Shown here: in pieces, positions 44,166 through 52,958 of the stretch
Position numbering within the stretch: the first letter of the stretch is position 1
Layout of the letters: each line of letters starts with the position of its first letter
Source of the DNA: JBDIBA01 sp039812705
Lineage (GTDB): Bacteria; Actinomycetota; Acidimicrobiia; Acidimicrobiales; JBBSGY01
DNA length: 64,000 bases
Reading direction: 5' to 3'
Assembly: GCA_039812705.1 (NCBI GenBank)
Contig: JBDIBA010000002.1
Coordinates: 1-64,000 of the forward strand
The notes under the pieces: model-generated
Databases searched by the model: none
Seen by the model: only the letters and a program-made list of their open reading frames with translations
What the model was told of the DNA's origin: nothing
Made by a program: the position numbers and the translations under genes

Positions 44166-45017
44166 TTGAACAACTTCTTCCCAAACTTCTTAATTGGCCT
44201 GCGCGAAGGTCTTGAGGCCTCGTTGGTTGTAAGCATTCTTGCTGCATACCTAATGAAGACGAACCGCAAGTCGGCGCTGCGCTTTGTGTGGTTTGGTGCT
44301 GCTGGCGCCGTAGCCGTTTCCGCGGGCGTGGTCCTGTTTCTCAACCTCACCATGCAGGCCCTTACGTTTCAGGCTCAGGAAATTCTTGGCGGTGTCATGT
44401 CGCTGATTGCCGTGGCGTTCGTCACGTACATGATCTTTTGGATGCGCAGAACCGCACGCGCAATGAAGGCGCATCTAGAGGCACAGATGGACAACGCCTT
44501 TTCGATGGGTGCGCTGGCGATTTCCGCCATGACGTTTCTTGCGGTTGGCCGAGAGGGCATCGAGACAGCCATCTTTCTGTGGAGCACGACGCAGGCGACC
44601 GGTGGTTCGCAGGTCGGGCCCGTGTTGGGTGCGCTCTTGGGCATTGGATCTGCCGCGCTTCTTGCCTACCTGCTTTACCGGCGCGCGATTCATCTCAACT
44701 TGGCGACGTTCTTCAAGTGGACCGGTGTCGGCCTGATTCTCGTGGCTGCAGGCGTCGCTGCCTACGGTGTGCACGACCTTCAAGAAGCTGCCGTGCTTCC
44801 CGGTATCAATCAGTTGGCATTCGATTTCAGCGAGCAGCTATCGCCAACCAGTTGGTACGCGACGATTGTTGGCGCTGTTTTCAACGTCACTCCTGCCATG
44901 ACGGTTCTTTCGTGTCTTGCGTGGCTGGCATACGTGGCAATTGTTATGCCGCTGTATCTGCGTCCGTCTCGCCCTCGCGCCGCGATGGCTACTTCTCAAC
45001 CAAAGGTTCAAGCATGA
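44166..45017 (+). CDS. efeU: FTR1-family iron permease EfeU
   Basis: 283 aa with seven hydrophobic helices. Both iron-binding REGLE-type motifs are present: LREGLEASL (12-20) and VGREGIETAIFLW. It imports iron across the membrane, fed by EfeO and EfeB. The start is TTG 44166, with GGGAG five bases upstream. The ATGA junction couples it to efeO, and the palindrome upstream points to iron-dependent control. Confidence 0.93.
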   Translation: MNNFFPNFLIGLREGLEASLVVSILAAYLMKTNRKSALRFVWFGAAGAVAVSAGVVLFLNLTMQALTFQAQEILGGVMSLIAVAFVTYMIFWMRRTARAMKAHLEAQMDNAFSMGALAISAMTFLAVGREGIETAIFLWSTTQATGGSQVGPVLGALLGIGSAALLAYLLYRRAIHLNLATFFKWTGVGLILVAAGVAAYGVHDLQEAAVLPGINQLAFDFSEQLSPTSWYATIVGAVFNVTPAMTVLSCLAWLAYVAIVMPLYLRPSRPRAAMATSQPKVQA

Positions 45018-46123
45018 CAAAACGTTCGTTTCTCGCGGTGATCCCTGTTGCTGCAGCGTTGTTTGCCAGTGGATGCGTTTCCACGGCTGGCGGAAACAAC
45101 AAGGTTGAGGCAAGCGAATCGCAGTGTAAGTCCAGCGTCTCCGAGATCGCCGCGGGTACTCACCGTTTCCAGGTGACCAACAACGGACAGAAGGTGACCG
45201 AAGTTGAGTTCTTGACTCCCGACGGTCGTGCAGTTGGCGAAATCGAAAACGTTGGCCCATCGACAACTCGCGACCTGACGGTCGACCTTGAGCCCGGCAG
45301 TTATGAAATTGCGTGTAGGCCAGAGATGAAGGGTTTTGGAGTACGCACGCCGCTGAAGGTTACGGGAACCAACACAACAGAGCCCCTCGATCCTGCACTT
45401 GCGTCTGCTGTTGCGAGCTATCGCGGTTATGTAGACGAGCAGGCAGACCTTGCGTTGACGCGCACGAAAGATTTTGCTGCGGCCGTCAAGTCGCGCGACG
45501 TTGAAAAGGCCAAGGCGCTATATCCGTCATCGCGCGAGCCGTGGGAGCGCATCGAGCCCATTGCCGAGAGCTTTGGGGACCTAGACCCGCGTGTTGACGC
45601 TCGCGAGGGCGACCTCGAAGAAGGTGTTCGTTGGACCGGTTGGCACCGCCTCGAAAAAGACCTTTGGGTGTCTGGCCTGCAGGGCGACAGCGGCGAAATC
45701 GCCGACACTTTGCTTGCAGACCTTGGCGAGCTGAAGACAAAGGTCACAGAAGTAGACCTCAAGCCAGCGCAGATTTCCGAGGGCGCACGCGCGCTGCTTG
45801 ACGAGATTGCAACAGGGAAAGTGACCGGCGAAGAAGAGCGTTACTCGCACACCGACCTAGTCGACTTGAACGCAAACCTTGAGGGTTCTAAGCGCGCGAT
45901 TGAATCGTTGCGTCCATACCTGGAGTCCAAGGACAAGGCGCTTCTTGAGTCCATTGACGAAAGAATGCAGTCAGCGTTTAACGAAGTTGCGCTGTACAAG
46001 TCGGGCGACAGCTTTATCAATTACGAACAGGTGAACGAAACGCAACGCAAGGCTTTGGCAACAAAGATCGAGGCATTGAGTGAACCGATCTCGAAGGTCA
46101 CTGGCGTCGTTACCAACAAGTAG
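45014..46123 (+). CDS. efeO: Iron uptake lipoprotein EfeO
   Basis: 369 aa. Signal peptide with a lipobox-like end (FASGCVS) anchors it outside the membrane. An N-terminal cupredoxin-like domain (about 35-120) precedes the C-terminal M75/imelysin-type domain, whose HxxE metal motif is WHRLEKDLW, with GVRWTGWHR and a late SGDSFINYEQV region. It binds iron and delivers it to EfeU. ATG 45014 is chosen at the ATGA overlap with efeU; the frame is open further upstream only by chance. Confidence 0.9.
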   Translation: MTKRSFLAVIPVAAALFASGCVSTAGGNNKVEASESQCKSSVSEIAAGTHRFQVTNNGQKVTEVEFLTPDGRAVGEIENVGPSTTRDLTVDLEPGSYEIACRPEMKGFGVRTPLKVTGTNTTEPLDPALASAVASYRGYVDEQADLALTRTKDFAAAVKSRDVEKAKALYPSSREPWERIEPIAESFGDLDPRVDAREGDLEEGVRWTGWHRLEKDLWVSGLQGDSGEIADTLLADLGELKTKVTEVDLKPAQISEGARALLDEIATGKVTGEEERYSHTDLVDLNANLEGSKRAIESLRPYLESKDKALLESIDERMQSAFNEVALYKSGDSFINYEQVNETQRKALATKIEALSEPISKVTGVVTNK

Positions 46124-46133
46124 TTTCGAACCC

Positions 46134-47384
46134 ATGTCGGACGTTTCGCGCCGTCGGTTCCTTGGCCTGCTTGGTGCAGGTGGTTTGGTTGGTGCGGCTG
46201 CTGGTGCCGGTGCCATGCGCATCGGCGATCGTGACGGTGTCTCGCTTGATTCCGCTGTTGCATTCGATGGGCCTTATCAGGCTGGGATCATCACGCCTGC
46301 ACAGGACAGGCTGCACTTTGCGGCGTTTGATCTGACGACAACTTCACGCGACGAACTGATTGCGTTATTGAAGGACTGGACCGTTGCTGCGCGGCGCATG
46401 ACAGCAGGTCTTGAAGCTGGGCCCGGGGGAGCGGTTCCGCAAAACCAAGATGTTCCTCCAGAAGACACGGGTGAGGCCCTTGGTCTTTCGCCGTCGCAGT
46501 TGACCATCACGATTGGATTCGGGCCAACTCTTTTCACAAAGGACGGTGTCGACAGGTTCGGACTTGCATCGCGGCGTCCCGCGGCGCTTGTCGACATTCC
46601 ACCGTTTCCCGCCGACGATTTGAACCCCGCCATCAGCAATGGTGACCTTGCCATTCAAGCTTGTTCAAATGATCCGCAAGTCGCTGTCCATGCCGTTCGC
46701 AACCTCGCGCGAATTGGGCGTGGACGTGCCGAAGTGCGTTGGTCTCAGCTTGGTTTTGGTCGAACCTCGTCCACCAGTACCGCTCAGGCAACACCGCGCA
46801 ACCTCTTTGGTTTCAAAGATGGAACGGCAAACCTCAAGCTTGAAGACCCGACTCTGTTGAGAGACTGGGTTTGGGCAAACAAAGAAGACGACGCCAACGC
46901 TGGCTGGATGCACAACGGGTCATACCTGGTCACGCGACGCATTCGTATGCATATCGAAACGTGGGACCGAGCCCCGTTGTTTGAACAGGAAATGATCGTC
47001 GGTCGTGACAAGGGTGAAGGTGCGCCGCTAACAGGTGTGAAGGAGTTCGACCTGCCGGACTTTGATGTGAAACGCGACGGTGAGTACGTCATTAGTCGCA
47101 AGTCGCACGTGCATCTTGCTCATCCAACCGTCAACGATGGTGCCGAATTGTTGCGCCGCGGATTCTCTTTTACTGACGGCACCGATGGTTTGGGCAAGCT
47201 TGACGCGGGACTGTTCTTTATTTGCTTCCAGCGCGACCCACGCAAGCAGTTCATCCCTATTCAGAAGCGTCTTGCCGCTAACGACTTGATGAATGAGTAC
47301 CTAAAACACACAAGCAGTGCGGTGTTTGCATGCCCGGCGGGAACCAAGCCCGACGAATACTGGGGTCAGGCTCTTTTCAGCTAG
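46134..47384 (+). CDS. efeB: Dye-decolorizing peroxidase EfeB (Tat-exported)
   Basis: 416 aa. The N-terminus has a twin-arginine signal (SRRRFLGLLGAGG), so it is exported folded with heme. The DyP signature FGFKDGTAN supplies the catalytic Asp, RMHIETWDRAPL and HVHLAHP surround the proximal heme His. EfeB oxidises Fe(II) or heme substrates for the EfeU/EfeO system. It starts 10 bases after efeO, and its stop overlaps the convergent small gene by 4 bp. Confidence 0.93.
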   Translation: MSDVSRRRFLGLLGAGGLVGAAAGAGAMRIGDRDGVSLDSAVAFDGPYQAGIITPAQDRLHFAAFDLTTTSRDELIALLKDWTVAARRMTAGLEAGPGGAVPQNQDVPPEDTGEALGLSPSQLTITIGFGPTLFTKDGVDRFGLASRRPAALVDIPPFPADDLNPAISNGDLAIQACSNDPQVAVHAVRNLARIGRGRAEVRWSQLGFGRTSSTSTAQATPRNLFGFKDGTANLKLEDPTLLRDWVWANKEDDANAGWMHNGSYLVTRRIRMHIETWDRAPLFEQEMIVGRDKGEGAPLTGVKEFDLPDFDVKRDGEYVISRKSHVHLAHPTVNDGAELLRRGFSFTDGTDGLGKLDAGLFFICFQRDPRKQFIPIQKRLAANDLMNEYLKHTSSAVFACPAGTKPDEYWGQALFS

Positions 47385-47623
47385 GCCAGGTTCACAAAGC
47401 GCGTGACAATCACGGCAAAAACGAGGATGGCCAACGGATAGATGGCAATGGCCAAGACGCGTCCGGTTCGTTCGCGCAGGTTTGGGTTGGCAGCGCGCAG
47501 GACTTCTTGTTGCACGACTGCAATTGCCAGCGCAACGAATGCAAACAGTGACAACACCGACAATGCGTTGAAGCTGAAATAGTTCCAGTAGCGCATGAGG
47601 ACTTCGGTATATGCACTTGTCAT
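47381..47623 (-). CDS. Small two-helix membrane protein
   Basis: 80 aa of unknown function. Two hydrophobic helices (ALSVLSLFAFVALAIAVVQQ and VLAIAIYPLAILVFAVIVT) are joined by a basic loop (NPNLRERTGR). ATG 47623 overlaps the stop of the next upstream gene (ATGA on the minus strand), so it is the last gene of a three-gene coupled cassette. Confidence 0.75.
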   Translation of the reverse strand: MTSAYTEVLMRYWNYFSFNALSVLSLFAFVALAIAVVQQEVLRAANPNLRERTGRVLAIAIYPLAILVFAVIVTRFVNLA

Positions 47624-48168
47624 TTCTCGTCGTCCTCCGTTGCCTCTGTTTGATCTGACCGGCGACGCCCCCAGAGGCGCAGCAGCAAGCCAATTCCGGT
47701 CACAATTGTTAGCGGAATAGCGGCCTGAAGGACGCCGATTGAGCCGATTGTCAGAAGTATCTGAGCCACCAAAACGCTTATAGCAACGCTTGTCCCGGTG
47801 ACCACGACGAACTTCACGGTCGTGTCGAATCTGCCGACCAACTGAACCAAGCCGGATCCGGGTCCAAAGCACACCAATGCAACGGCTGCCAATGAACGCA
47901 GCGGCCCTTCATTGAGAAGGCCTGTGCAGATAATCAGTCCGCAGGCAAACGTGATGATGTTGATGATTCCAAGGGATTGTTCAACAACTCGAGCCCAAAG
48001 TGAAAGCTGAATGGGCGCCTCGGTCTCGGGTTGTTGCGGCTGAGACGTCTTTGCTTGCTCGCGCTTTCGTTGACGCGCGCGTTCTTCGCGTTCCTTGGCG
48101 CGTTCCTGCTTGCGGCGTTGTTCCGACTCTTCGAACTCTTCGAGCCTTCTCGGGTCAATGTGTCTCAT
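47620..48168 (-). CDS. Membrane protein with charged N-terminal helix
   Basis: 182 aa of unknown function. Residues 1-45 are highly charged and helix-forming (EQRRKQERAKEREERARQRK), likely a cytoplasmic coiled coil. Four hydrophobic helices follow (about 62-160), then a basic-acidic tail. It overlaps both neighbours by 4 bp, so the three products are made together and may form a complex with the large membrane protein upstream. Confidence 0.75.
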   Translation of the reverse strand: MRHIDPRRLEEFEESEQRRKQERAKEREERARQRKREQAKTSQPQQPETEAPIQLSLWARVVEQSLGIINIITFACGLIICTGLLNEGPLRSLAAVALVCFGPGSGLVQLVGRFDTTVKFVVVTGTSVAISVLVAQILLTIGSIGVLQAAIPLTIVTGIGLLLRLWGRRRSDQTEATEDDEK

Positions 48169-49979
48169 GGCTGACCTACCGGGACGACGATCATTCCTTG
48201 TTCGTTCTCAAATGCGATGCGCCATTGGCCGGTGTTGACCAAGGTCTGACCCAAGTCGGTGGCGTAGTGCTTCCCAAGGCCTTGCACGATGTCGCAATAG
48301 GTGTCTTGGGCGCGGCTGAGGATGAAGTAGACGGGCCGGTCGGTCTGTTGCGCGACGATTGTTTCGGCGTGCTGCAGCAGATTGTCGGGAATGCCGTCGT
48401 CAGTGATTGCGAAGTACTGCATTGTTGAAATGCGTTCGTATCGCCAAGGCAGCTGTGAGTTGACCGACAACATCCGCGCGTTGTCAGGAGCCATCTGCAT
48501 GGCTTCGGTTACCAACTCGTAGTCCTTCGTGCTGAATGCCTCGAAGGCTTCGTTGCCATATCGCGTAATGAAAAATGTTGGAACCAGCGCAACCAGCAGC
48601 GCGCAGACTGCCAAACCTTTTGGCAGCTTCCATCGATCCTCGCGCGGTGCAATGAGCATTGCGGCCAGCGTTGCAGTGAATGGCAAGGCAAACAGATAGA
48701 CGCGCAGCACGGCCTCGCCGCCATAAGCCTGCCCACCAAGAATCGTAAATGGTGAGAGAAATCCAACTACGCACAACACGTCTGCCTTACCTGTGCGCAA
48801 ACGTCGGATGACCCCGGCTACAGCTGCCAACCAAAGCGTCCCGGCGAGCGCCAGGCGTCCATAGATGACGGGAATGTGAGCAGGGTCACCCTTTACGCGG
48901 TTGGCAACATTCTGGTTAAGCGTGGAATCCACGTTGCCTACATCGCCGAACAGTGCTTCAAGCTTGCCAACCCAAAACGGAGCGGCCGCGTAACTGATCC
49001 ACACGAGCACGCCGATCAACATGAAAACAGGGAACACGCGCAGTTTCAGTCGATTGAGGATGACCGATGACGCCGTTACAACAATCACAAAGAACGGTGT
49101 CAGTTGGTGGCTGACCACCGTTGCGATGAAACAGATGACAAGTGCGCCGACAAGTGCGGCCTCTTGTTTTCCTGTCGCACGAATGCGGTCTGGAAACGCT
49201 GCGGTCAGATTGATGTTCTTGAGTCGCGTCAGCAGGTTGGGTGCGCGACTTGCTAGAAGTGGTTCGGTCAGCCCACGCAACCATGGTGGAACCAACGGAG
49301 AGTCGCTGAAGAAGACGCGAATGAGCACAGCCAGGAAGCACAACGCAAACAACATGTTGATGCCCTGTGGTGAGTAGTAGTCCTGGCCTACCCAGTTCAA
49401 CAACATGAACAGCATGGTCGCGAGCCATGCGGCGCGCAGCGGGGCGCCAATGCCTCGCGCGATGACCCAAACCGGAACTGCGTACAAAAGAACTTGCACC
49501 AGCGGAGCCCAAGCAAGAAAGTCGTCTGACTGCAGCGTGCCGGCCAGTTCATTGAGCATTGCGCCAAACGCAAAGAAACCGGGCCAAACAAAGCGCGCGT
49601 CGTAATCCTCAAGAATGTGGTCGTTGCGTTGAATGTGGTCAATGAAGCCTGCATGCACCCAGCCCGTCGGCAGGCGCGCAACGCCTTCGGTGAGGCTGGC
49701 TACTCCGTAGAGCGCAAGGATCACGAGAAAGATTTGAGCCGCAAGTAACGGACGATTGAGATGTTCGCGAGTGAGGGCAATGCCAAAGGCGACGAGCATC
49801 AGTGCAATGCCTGCCAAGTACTGGAAGGGCATTCCCTCAATCAAGCCGAGCGGACCAGACTTGAGTGGGTCAACCTGATTGACCGACAAGACCGTTAACA
49901 ACGCACCTGCAAGCGTCAACACAATGAGTAGTCCGGTGACAACCTTTGTCGCGTGTGTGCGGGTCAATGGTGAACTCAT
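48165..49979 (-). CDS. Large polytopic membrane protein, possible GT-C glycosyltransferase
   Basis: 604 aa, about 12-13 hydrophobic helices and a soluble C-terminal domain (about 500-604). An outside loop early in the chain (FIDHIQRNDHILEDYDARF) holds the acidic residues that GT-C enzymes use, and SPQGINMLFA, HQLTPFF and GGQAYGGEAVLRVYLF sit in membrane loops. This resembles lipid-phosphosugar-dependent GT-C proteins, but no family is firmly recognised. ATG 49979 starts the family-like sequence. A flippase gene diverges from it. Confidence 0.7.
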   Translation of the reverse strand: MSSPLTRTHATKVVTGLLIVLTLAGALLTVLSVNQVDPLKSGPLGLIEGMPFQYLAGIALMLVAFGIALTREHLNRPLLAAQIFLVILALYGVASLTEGVARLPTGWVHAGFIDHIQRNDHILEDYDARFVWPGFFAFGAMLNELAGTLQSDDFLAWAPLVQVLLYAVPVWVIARGIGAPLRAAWLATMLFMLLNWVGQDYYSPQGINMLFALCFLAVLIRVFFSDSPLVPPWLRGLTEPLLASRAPNLLTRLKNINLTAAFPDRIRATGKQEAALVGALVICFIATVVSHQLTPFFVIVVTASSVILNRLKLRVFPVFMLIGVLVWISYAAAPFWVGKLEALFGDVGNVDSTLNQNVANRVKGDPAHIPVIYGRLALAGTLWLAAVAGVIRRLRTGKADVLCVVGFLSPFTILGGQAYGGEAVLRVYLFALPFTATLAAMLIAPREDRWKLPKGLAVCALLVALVPTFFITRYGNEAFEAFSTKDYELVTEAMQMAPDNARMLSVNSQLPWRYERISTMQYFAITDDGIPDNLLQHAETIVAQQTDRPVYFILSRAQDTYCDIVQGLGKHYATDLGQTLVNTGQWRIAFENEQGMIVVPVGQP

Positions 49980-50171
49980 TGTGACCCGACGGTAGTTGAG
50001 GACGTGATCCTGATCTGGTCCGACCTGTGATCGAACCCGAAATCTTTGGATCGGACAGCTAGAGTTCGAGCCCCGACCACTTCTTGGGTTTTCGTTGGAG
50101 AGGGCCAGACTCGGCCCATCACCACCGATTGATTGGTTGATTGAGTTGAGCGATCGAAAGGACTCCAACGG

Positions 50172-51512
50172 GTGACCGAACCGGACGTAGGCGAAACTGC
50201 GCCCTCCGTGGACTCCACTTCGTCTCGCGATGGGGCAGTGGCCCGCAGGCGCCTATTCACCGATGCGTACGCACTCATGGCAAGCACTGGTCTGAATGCT
50301 CTAGCCGGGGTGGTCACCTATCTACTTTCGGCGCGTCTTTTCCCAGATCAAGTGGTCGGAGCCGCTGCGGGAATGACGGCAGCCATGCTGCTCATCTCTG
50401 GAATCGGCCAGCTAGATCTAACCAATGCGCTTCACCGCTATTTGCCGACTGCTGCTTCCCGCGCCAAGCGCGTAATCCTTGGTAGTTATGGCGCTGCTGC
50501 CCTGGCCAGCCTGGTTTTGGCCGCGGGGTATGTCCTTGTCTTCGGTTCGCTGATCAAGACCGAGACCGAAGGCGCGATCATCTGGTTCACCGCGGCCGTT
50601 GTCATCTGGACCCTGTTCAACCTGCAGGACCAGGTGTTTTTTGGCCTTGGCGCGGCTTGGGCAGTGCCTGTGGACAACACCATCCACGGCCTAGCTCGCA
50701 TTGGATTACTCCTACTGGCCGTGGGTGGGGGGTCCTTTGCGATCTTTGCCACTTGGGTTGTTCCCGCTGCCGTCCTCATCGTGGCGGGGTCGGTTCTCAT
50801 CTGGTTCAAGTTGTTGCCGGACTATCTCAAGCGCAATCGAAAGCGTCAGAGTGACTACAGCCTGGGTAGTTATTCACGCTTCGCGGCCGGTGGTTACATC
50901 GGTGGCATCAGCGCACTCGTTCTGGGCAATTTGTTACCACTGTTAGTGGTTGCGCACCTTGGCGTGGCCGCGAACGCCTACTTCTATATGGCGTGGACAG
51001 TGGCTTCCACGGTCGACTTGCTGGTGTTCAACTTTGGCGCGTCGCTGGTTGTGCAGGGTGCAACAAATGCCGAACACATTCCGTACCTCATCAAATCTGC
51101 ATTGAAGAAACAGGCCGCCTTATTCATTGCTCCATTGATTCTCCTTGCTGCCCTTTCCTACGTCGTTCTCGACTTGGCTTTTGGGCGCAATTACGCAGAT
51201 GCTGCTTGGTTGATGCTGACGCTTCTCGCAGTTGGCTTGATCCCCAGGTTGCTCTGGGGGGTCTACCTTCCCGCCGTGCGCCTGGCTGGAAACGTCAAGG
51301 CGATTGTCATCAGCCAAACTCTGACGAACGTGTCCGTTCTTGCCGCGTCCATTGCCGGGCTTTACTTGGGCGGGTTGACCGGCATCGGCATTGGTTACTT
51401 GATTGCCCAGGTGGTGATTGCGGCTGTTTGCGGACCAAAGCTTCGGGCGATGCTGAAGAATGGTTTTTCCGTCAAGCGTATTGACGATGTATCCGTGACT
51501 GGACACATGTGA
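50172..51512 (+). CDS. Polysaccharide flippase (MOP superfamily)
   Basis: 446 aa, about 14 hydrophobic helices. ASTGLNALAGVVTYLLSARL near the start and FNLQDQVFFGLGAAWAVPVD in the middle fit O-antigen-type flippases. It is the third flippase-like protein in the window, after those at 22.5 and 24.1 kb. The start is GTG 50172, with AAGGA about ten bases upstream. It is divergent from the GT-C-like cassette and followed by an acetyltransferase, suggesting a second glycan-export unit. Confidence 0.82.
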   Translation: MTEPDVGETAPSVDSTSSRDGAVARRRLFTDAYALMASTGLNALAGVVTYLLSARLFPDQVVGAAAGMTAAMLLISGIGQLDLTNALHRYLPTAASRAKRVILGSYGAAALASLVLAAGYVLVFGSLIKTETEGAIIWFTAAVVIWTLFNLQDQVFFGLGAAWAVPVDNTIHGLARIGLLLLAVGGGSFAIFATWVVPAAVLIVAGSVLIWFKLLPDYLKRNRKRQSDYSLGSYSRFAAGGYIGGISALVLGNLLPLLVVAHLGVAANAYFYMAWTVASTVDLLVFNFGASLVVQGATNAEHIPYLIKSALKKQAALFIAPLILLAALSYVVLDLAFGRNYADAAWLMLTLLAVGLIPRLLWGVYLPAVRLAGNVKAIVISQTLTNVSVLAASIAGLYLGGLTGIGIGYLIAQVVIAAVCGPKLRAMLKNGFSVKRIDDVSVTGHM

Positions 51513-51549
51513 TGTTGATGCCAATACCGCGCGAGCGAGGAGACAGCTG

Positions 51550-52110
51550 ATGGATGACAAGTTTGAGAGCCGATCGGGCACGAAGCTCCAAATGCTTGTT
51601 GCCAGTTTGCGTGAAGACATTCCCATTTCATTCCATGGGTTGTTTGTGAACCGCATTGCAGCGTCGATTGTCATGCCTCGCGTTCTTCGATACGCCATCT
51701 ATCGCGCGGCGGGCATGCGCTTGCAGTCGGCGAACATTTTTTATGGCGCTCAGTTCGCGGCGCGGCGCGTCACGTTGGGTCAGCGCACTTTTGTCAACAC
51801 CAACGTCAAGTTTGAAGACGTTGCACCCATTGAGATCGGTGACGATTGTCAGATTGGCATGGAAGTGATGTTTGTCACTTCTCATCACGACTTTCGTGAC
51901 GGACGCATTTCCAAGGTTCCCGAGCCACGCAAGATTGTTGTTGGAGACCGCTGTTGGATTGGCGCGCGGGCAACGATTCTGCCCGGTGTCGAGATTGCCA
52001 GTGACTGTGTAATTGCAGCTGGTGCTGTCGTTACGCGCAGCGTTTCCGAAGCGGGTGTCTATGCAGGTGTTCCTGCGCGCAAGATCCGCGACTTGAAACC
52101 GCACAATTGA
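51550..52110 (+). CDS. Hexapeptide-repeat O-acetyltransferase
   Basis: 186 aa. Left-handed beta-helix repeats run from about residue 70 to 175, including IGDDCQIGMEVMF, the catalytic His region TSHHDFRDG, VGDRCWIGARATILPGVEI and GVPARKIRDL. This is the maltose/galactoside acetyltransferase (WbbJ/CatB) type that acetylates sugars from acetyl-CoA. It lies 37 bp behind the flippase gene and probably decorates its glycan. Confidence 0.9.
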   Translation: MDDKFESRSGTKLQMLVASLREDIPISFHGLFVNRIAASIVMPRVLRYAIYRAAGMRLQSANIFYGAQFAARRVTLGQRTFVNTNVKFEDVAPIEIGDDCQIGMEVMFVTSHHDFRDGRISKVPEPRKIVVGDRCWIGARATILPGVEIASDCVIAAGAVVTRSVSEAGVYAGVPARKIRDLKPHN

Positions 52111-52127
52111 TTTGAGAAAACATGGTG

Positions 52128-52146
52128 CATGTCTAAGGCGGACATG
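52128..52146. promoter_or_regulatory. Inverted repeat upstream of the ABC exporter
   Basis: CATGTC (52128-52133) and GACATG (52141-52146) are inverted, seven bases apart, 39 bases before the ABC gene. A TAAGGAT sequence at 52147-52153 could serve as a -10. Possible operator, weakly supported. Confidence 0.3.
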
Positions 52147-52184
52147 TAAGGATCAGCGCAAGTCGACTCGCACAAAGGGTTTTC

Positions 52185-52958
52185 ATGTCAACTACTGATT
52201 CTACGGCGGTTCACGTCGAGACCAACCAGCCCGCCGTACGCGCTGTGAATGTTAAGCGAACGTACGGTAACGGTGACGCTGCAGTTCAAGCGCTCGATGA
52301 CGTTTCGGTCGAGTTTGAACAAGGCAAGTTCACCGCAATAATGGGCCCTTCCGGTTCCGGAAAGTCCACCCTCATGCACGTGATGGCCGGTCTGGACAAG
52401 ATCACCGCCGGTGAATTGTTCATTGGGGACACTCAAATCACAAGCCTTAAGGAAAAGCAGCTGACGGCTATTCGTCGCGATCGCATCGGCTTTGTTTTTC
52501 AGACCTTCAACCTCATTCCAACGCTGACCGCGCAGGAAAACATCGAGCTACCCATCAAGCTGGCGGGCAAGAAAACGGACAGCGCCTGGTTCGACACCGT
52601 TATCAAGATGGTTGACCTGCGTAATCGCCTGTCTCACAAGCCCAGCGAACTGTCTGGTGGTCAACAACAGCGTGTTGCCGTTGCACGCGCACTTGTGTCC
52701 AAGCCACAGATCATTTTTGCCGACGAGCCAACTGGAAACCTTGACTCTCGCTCAGGAACAGAAGTGTTGAAGTTCCTGCGTGAGGCCGTCGACACGCACG
52801 GTCAAACCATCGTCATGGTTACTCACGATGCCAACGCAGCTAGTTATGCAGACCGCGCCGTGTTCTTGAGCGACGGCAAGGTTGTCGACGACATTGACAA
52901 GCCAACGCGAGAATCCTTGGTTGCGAAGTTTGCGGGACCTGATGGAACAACTGCCTGA
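52185..52958 (+). CDS. ABC transporter ATP-binding protein (MacB/LolD type)
   Basis: 257 aa. Walker A GPSGSGKST, Q-loop FVFQTFNLIPTLTAQEN, signature LSGGQQQR, Walker B IIFADEPTGNLDSRSG and the switch His in VMVTHDANAA are all intact. Powers the permease encoded next; this class uses mechanotransmission to move lipoproteins, peptides or lipids. AAAGGG precedes the ATG by seven bases. Its stop shares one base with the permease start (TGATG). Confidence 0.94.
   Translation: MSTTDSTAVHVETNQPAVRAVNVKRTYGNGDAAVQALDDVSVEFEQGKFTAIMGPSGSGKSTLMHVMAGLDKITAGELFIGDTQITSLKEKQLTAIRRDRIGFVFQTFNLIPTLTAQENIELPIKLAGKKTDSAWFDTVIKMVDLRNRLSHKPSELSGGQQQRVAVARALVSKPQIIFADEPTGNLDSRSGTEVLKFLREAVDTHGQTIVMVTHDANAASYADRAVFLSDGKVVDDIDKPTRESLVAKFAGPDGTTA

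Noticed and set aside
44288..45013. Long upstream in-frame extension of efeO
   Set aside because: It overlaps efeU completely in another frame; the lipoprotein signal at 45014 and the ATGA junction fix the start.
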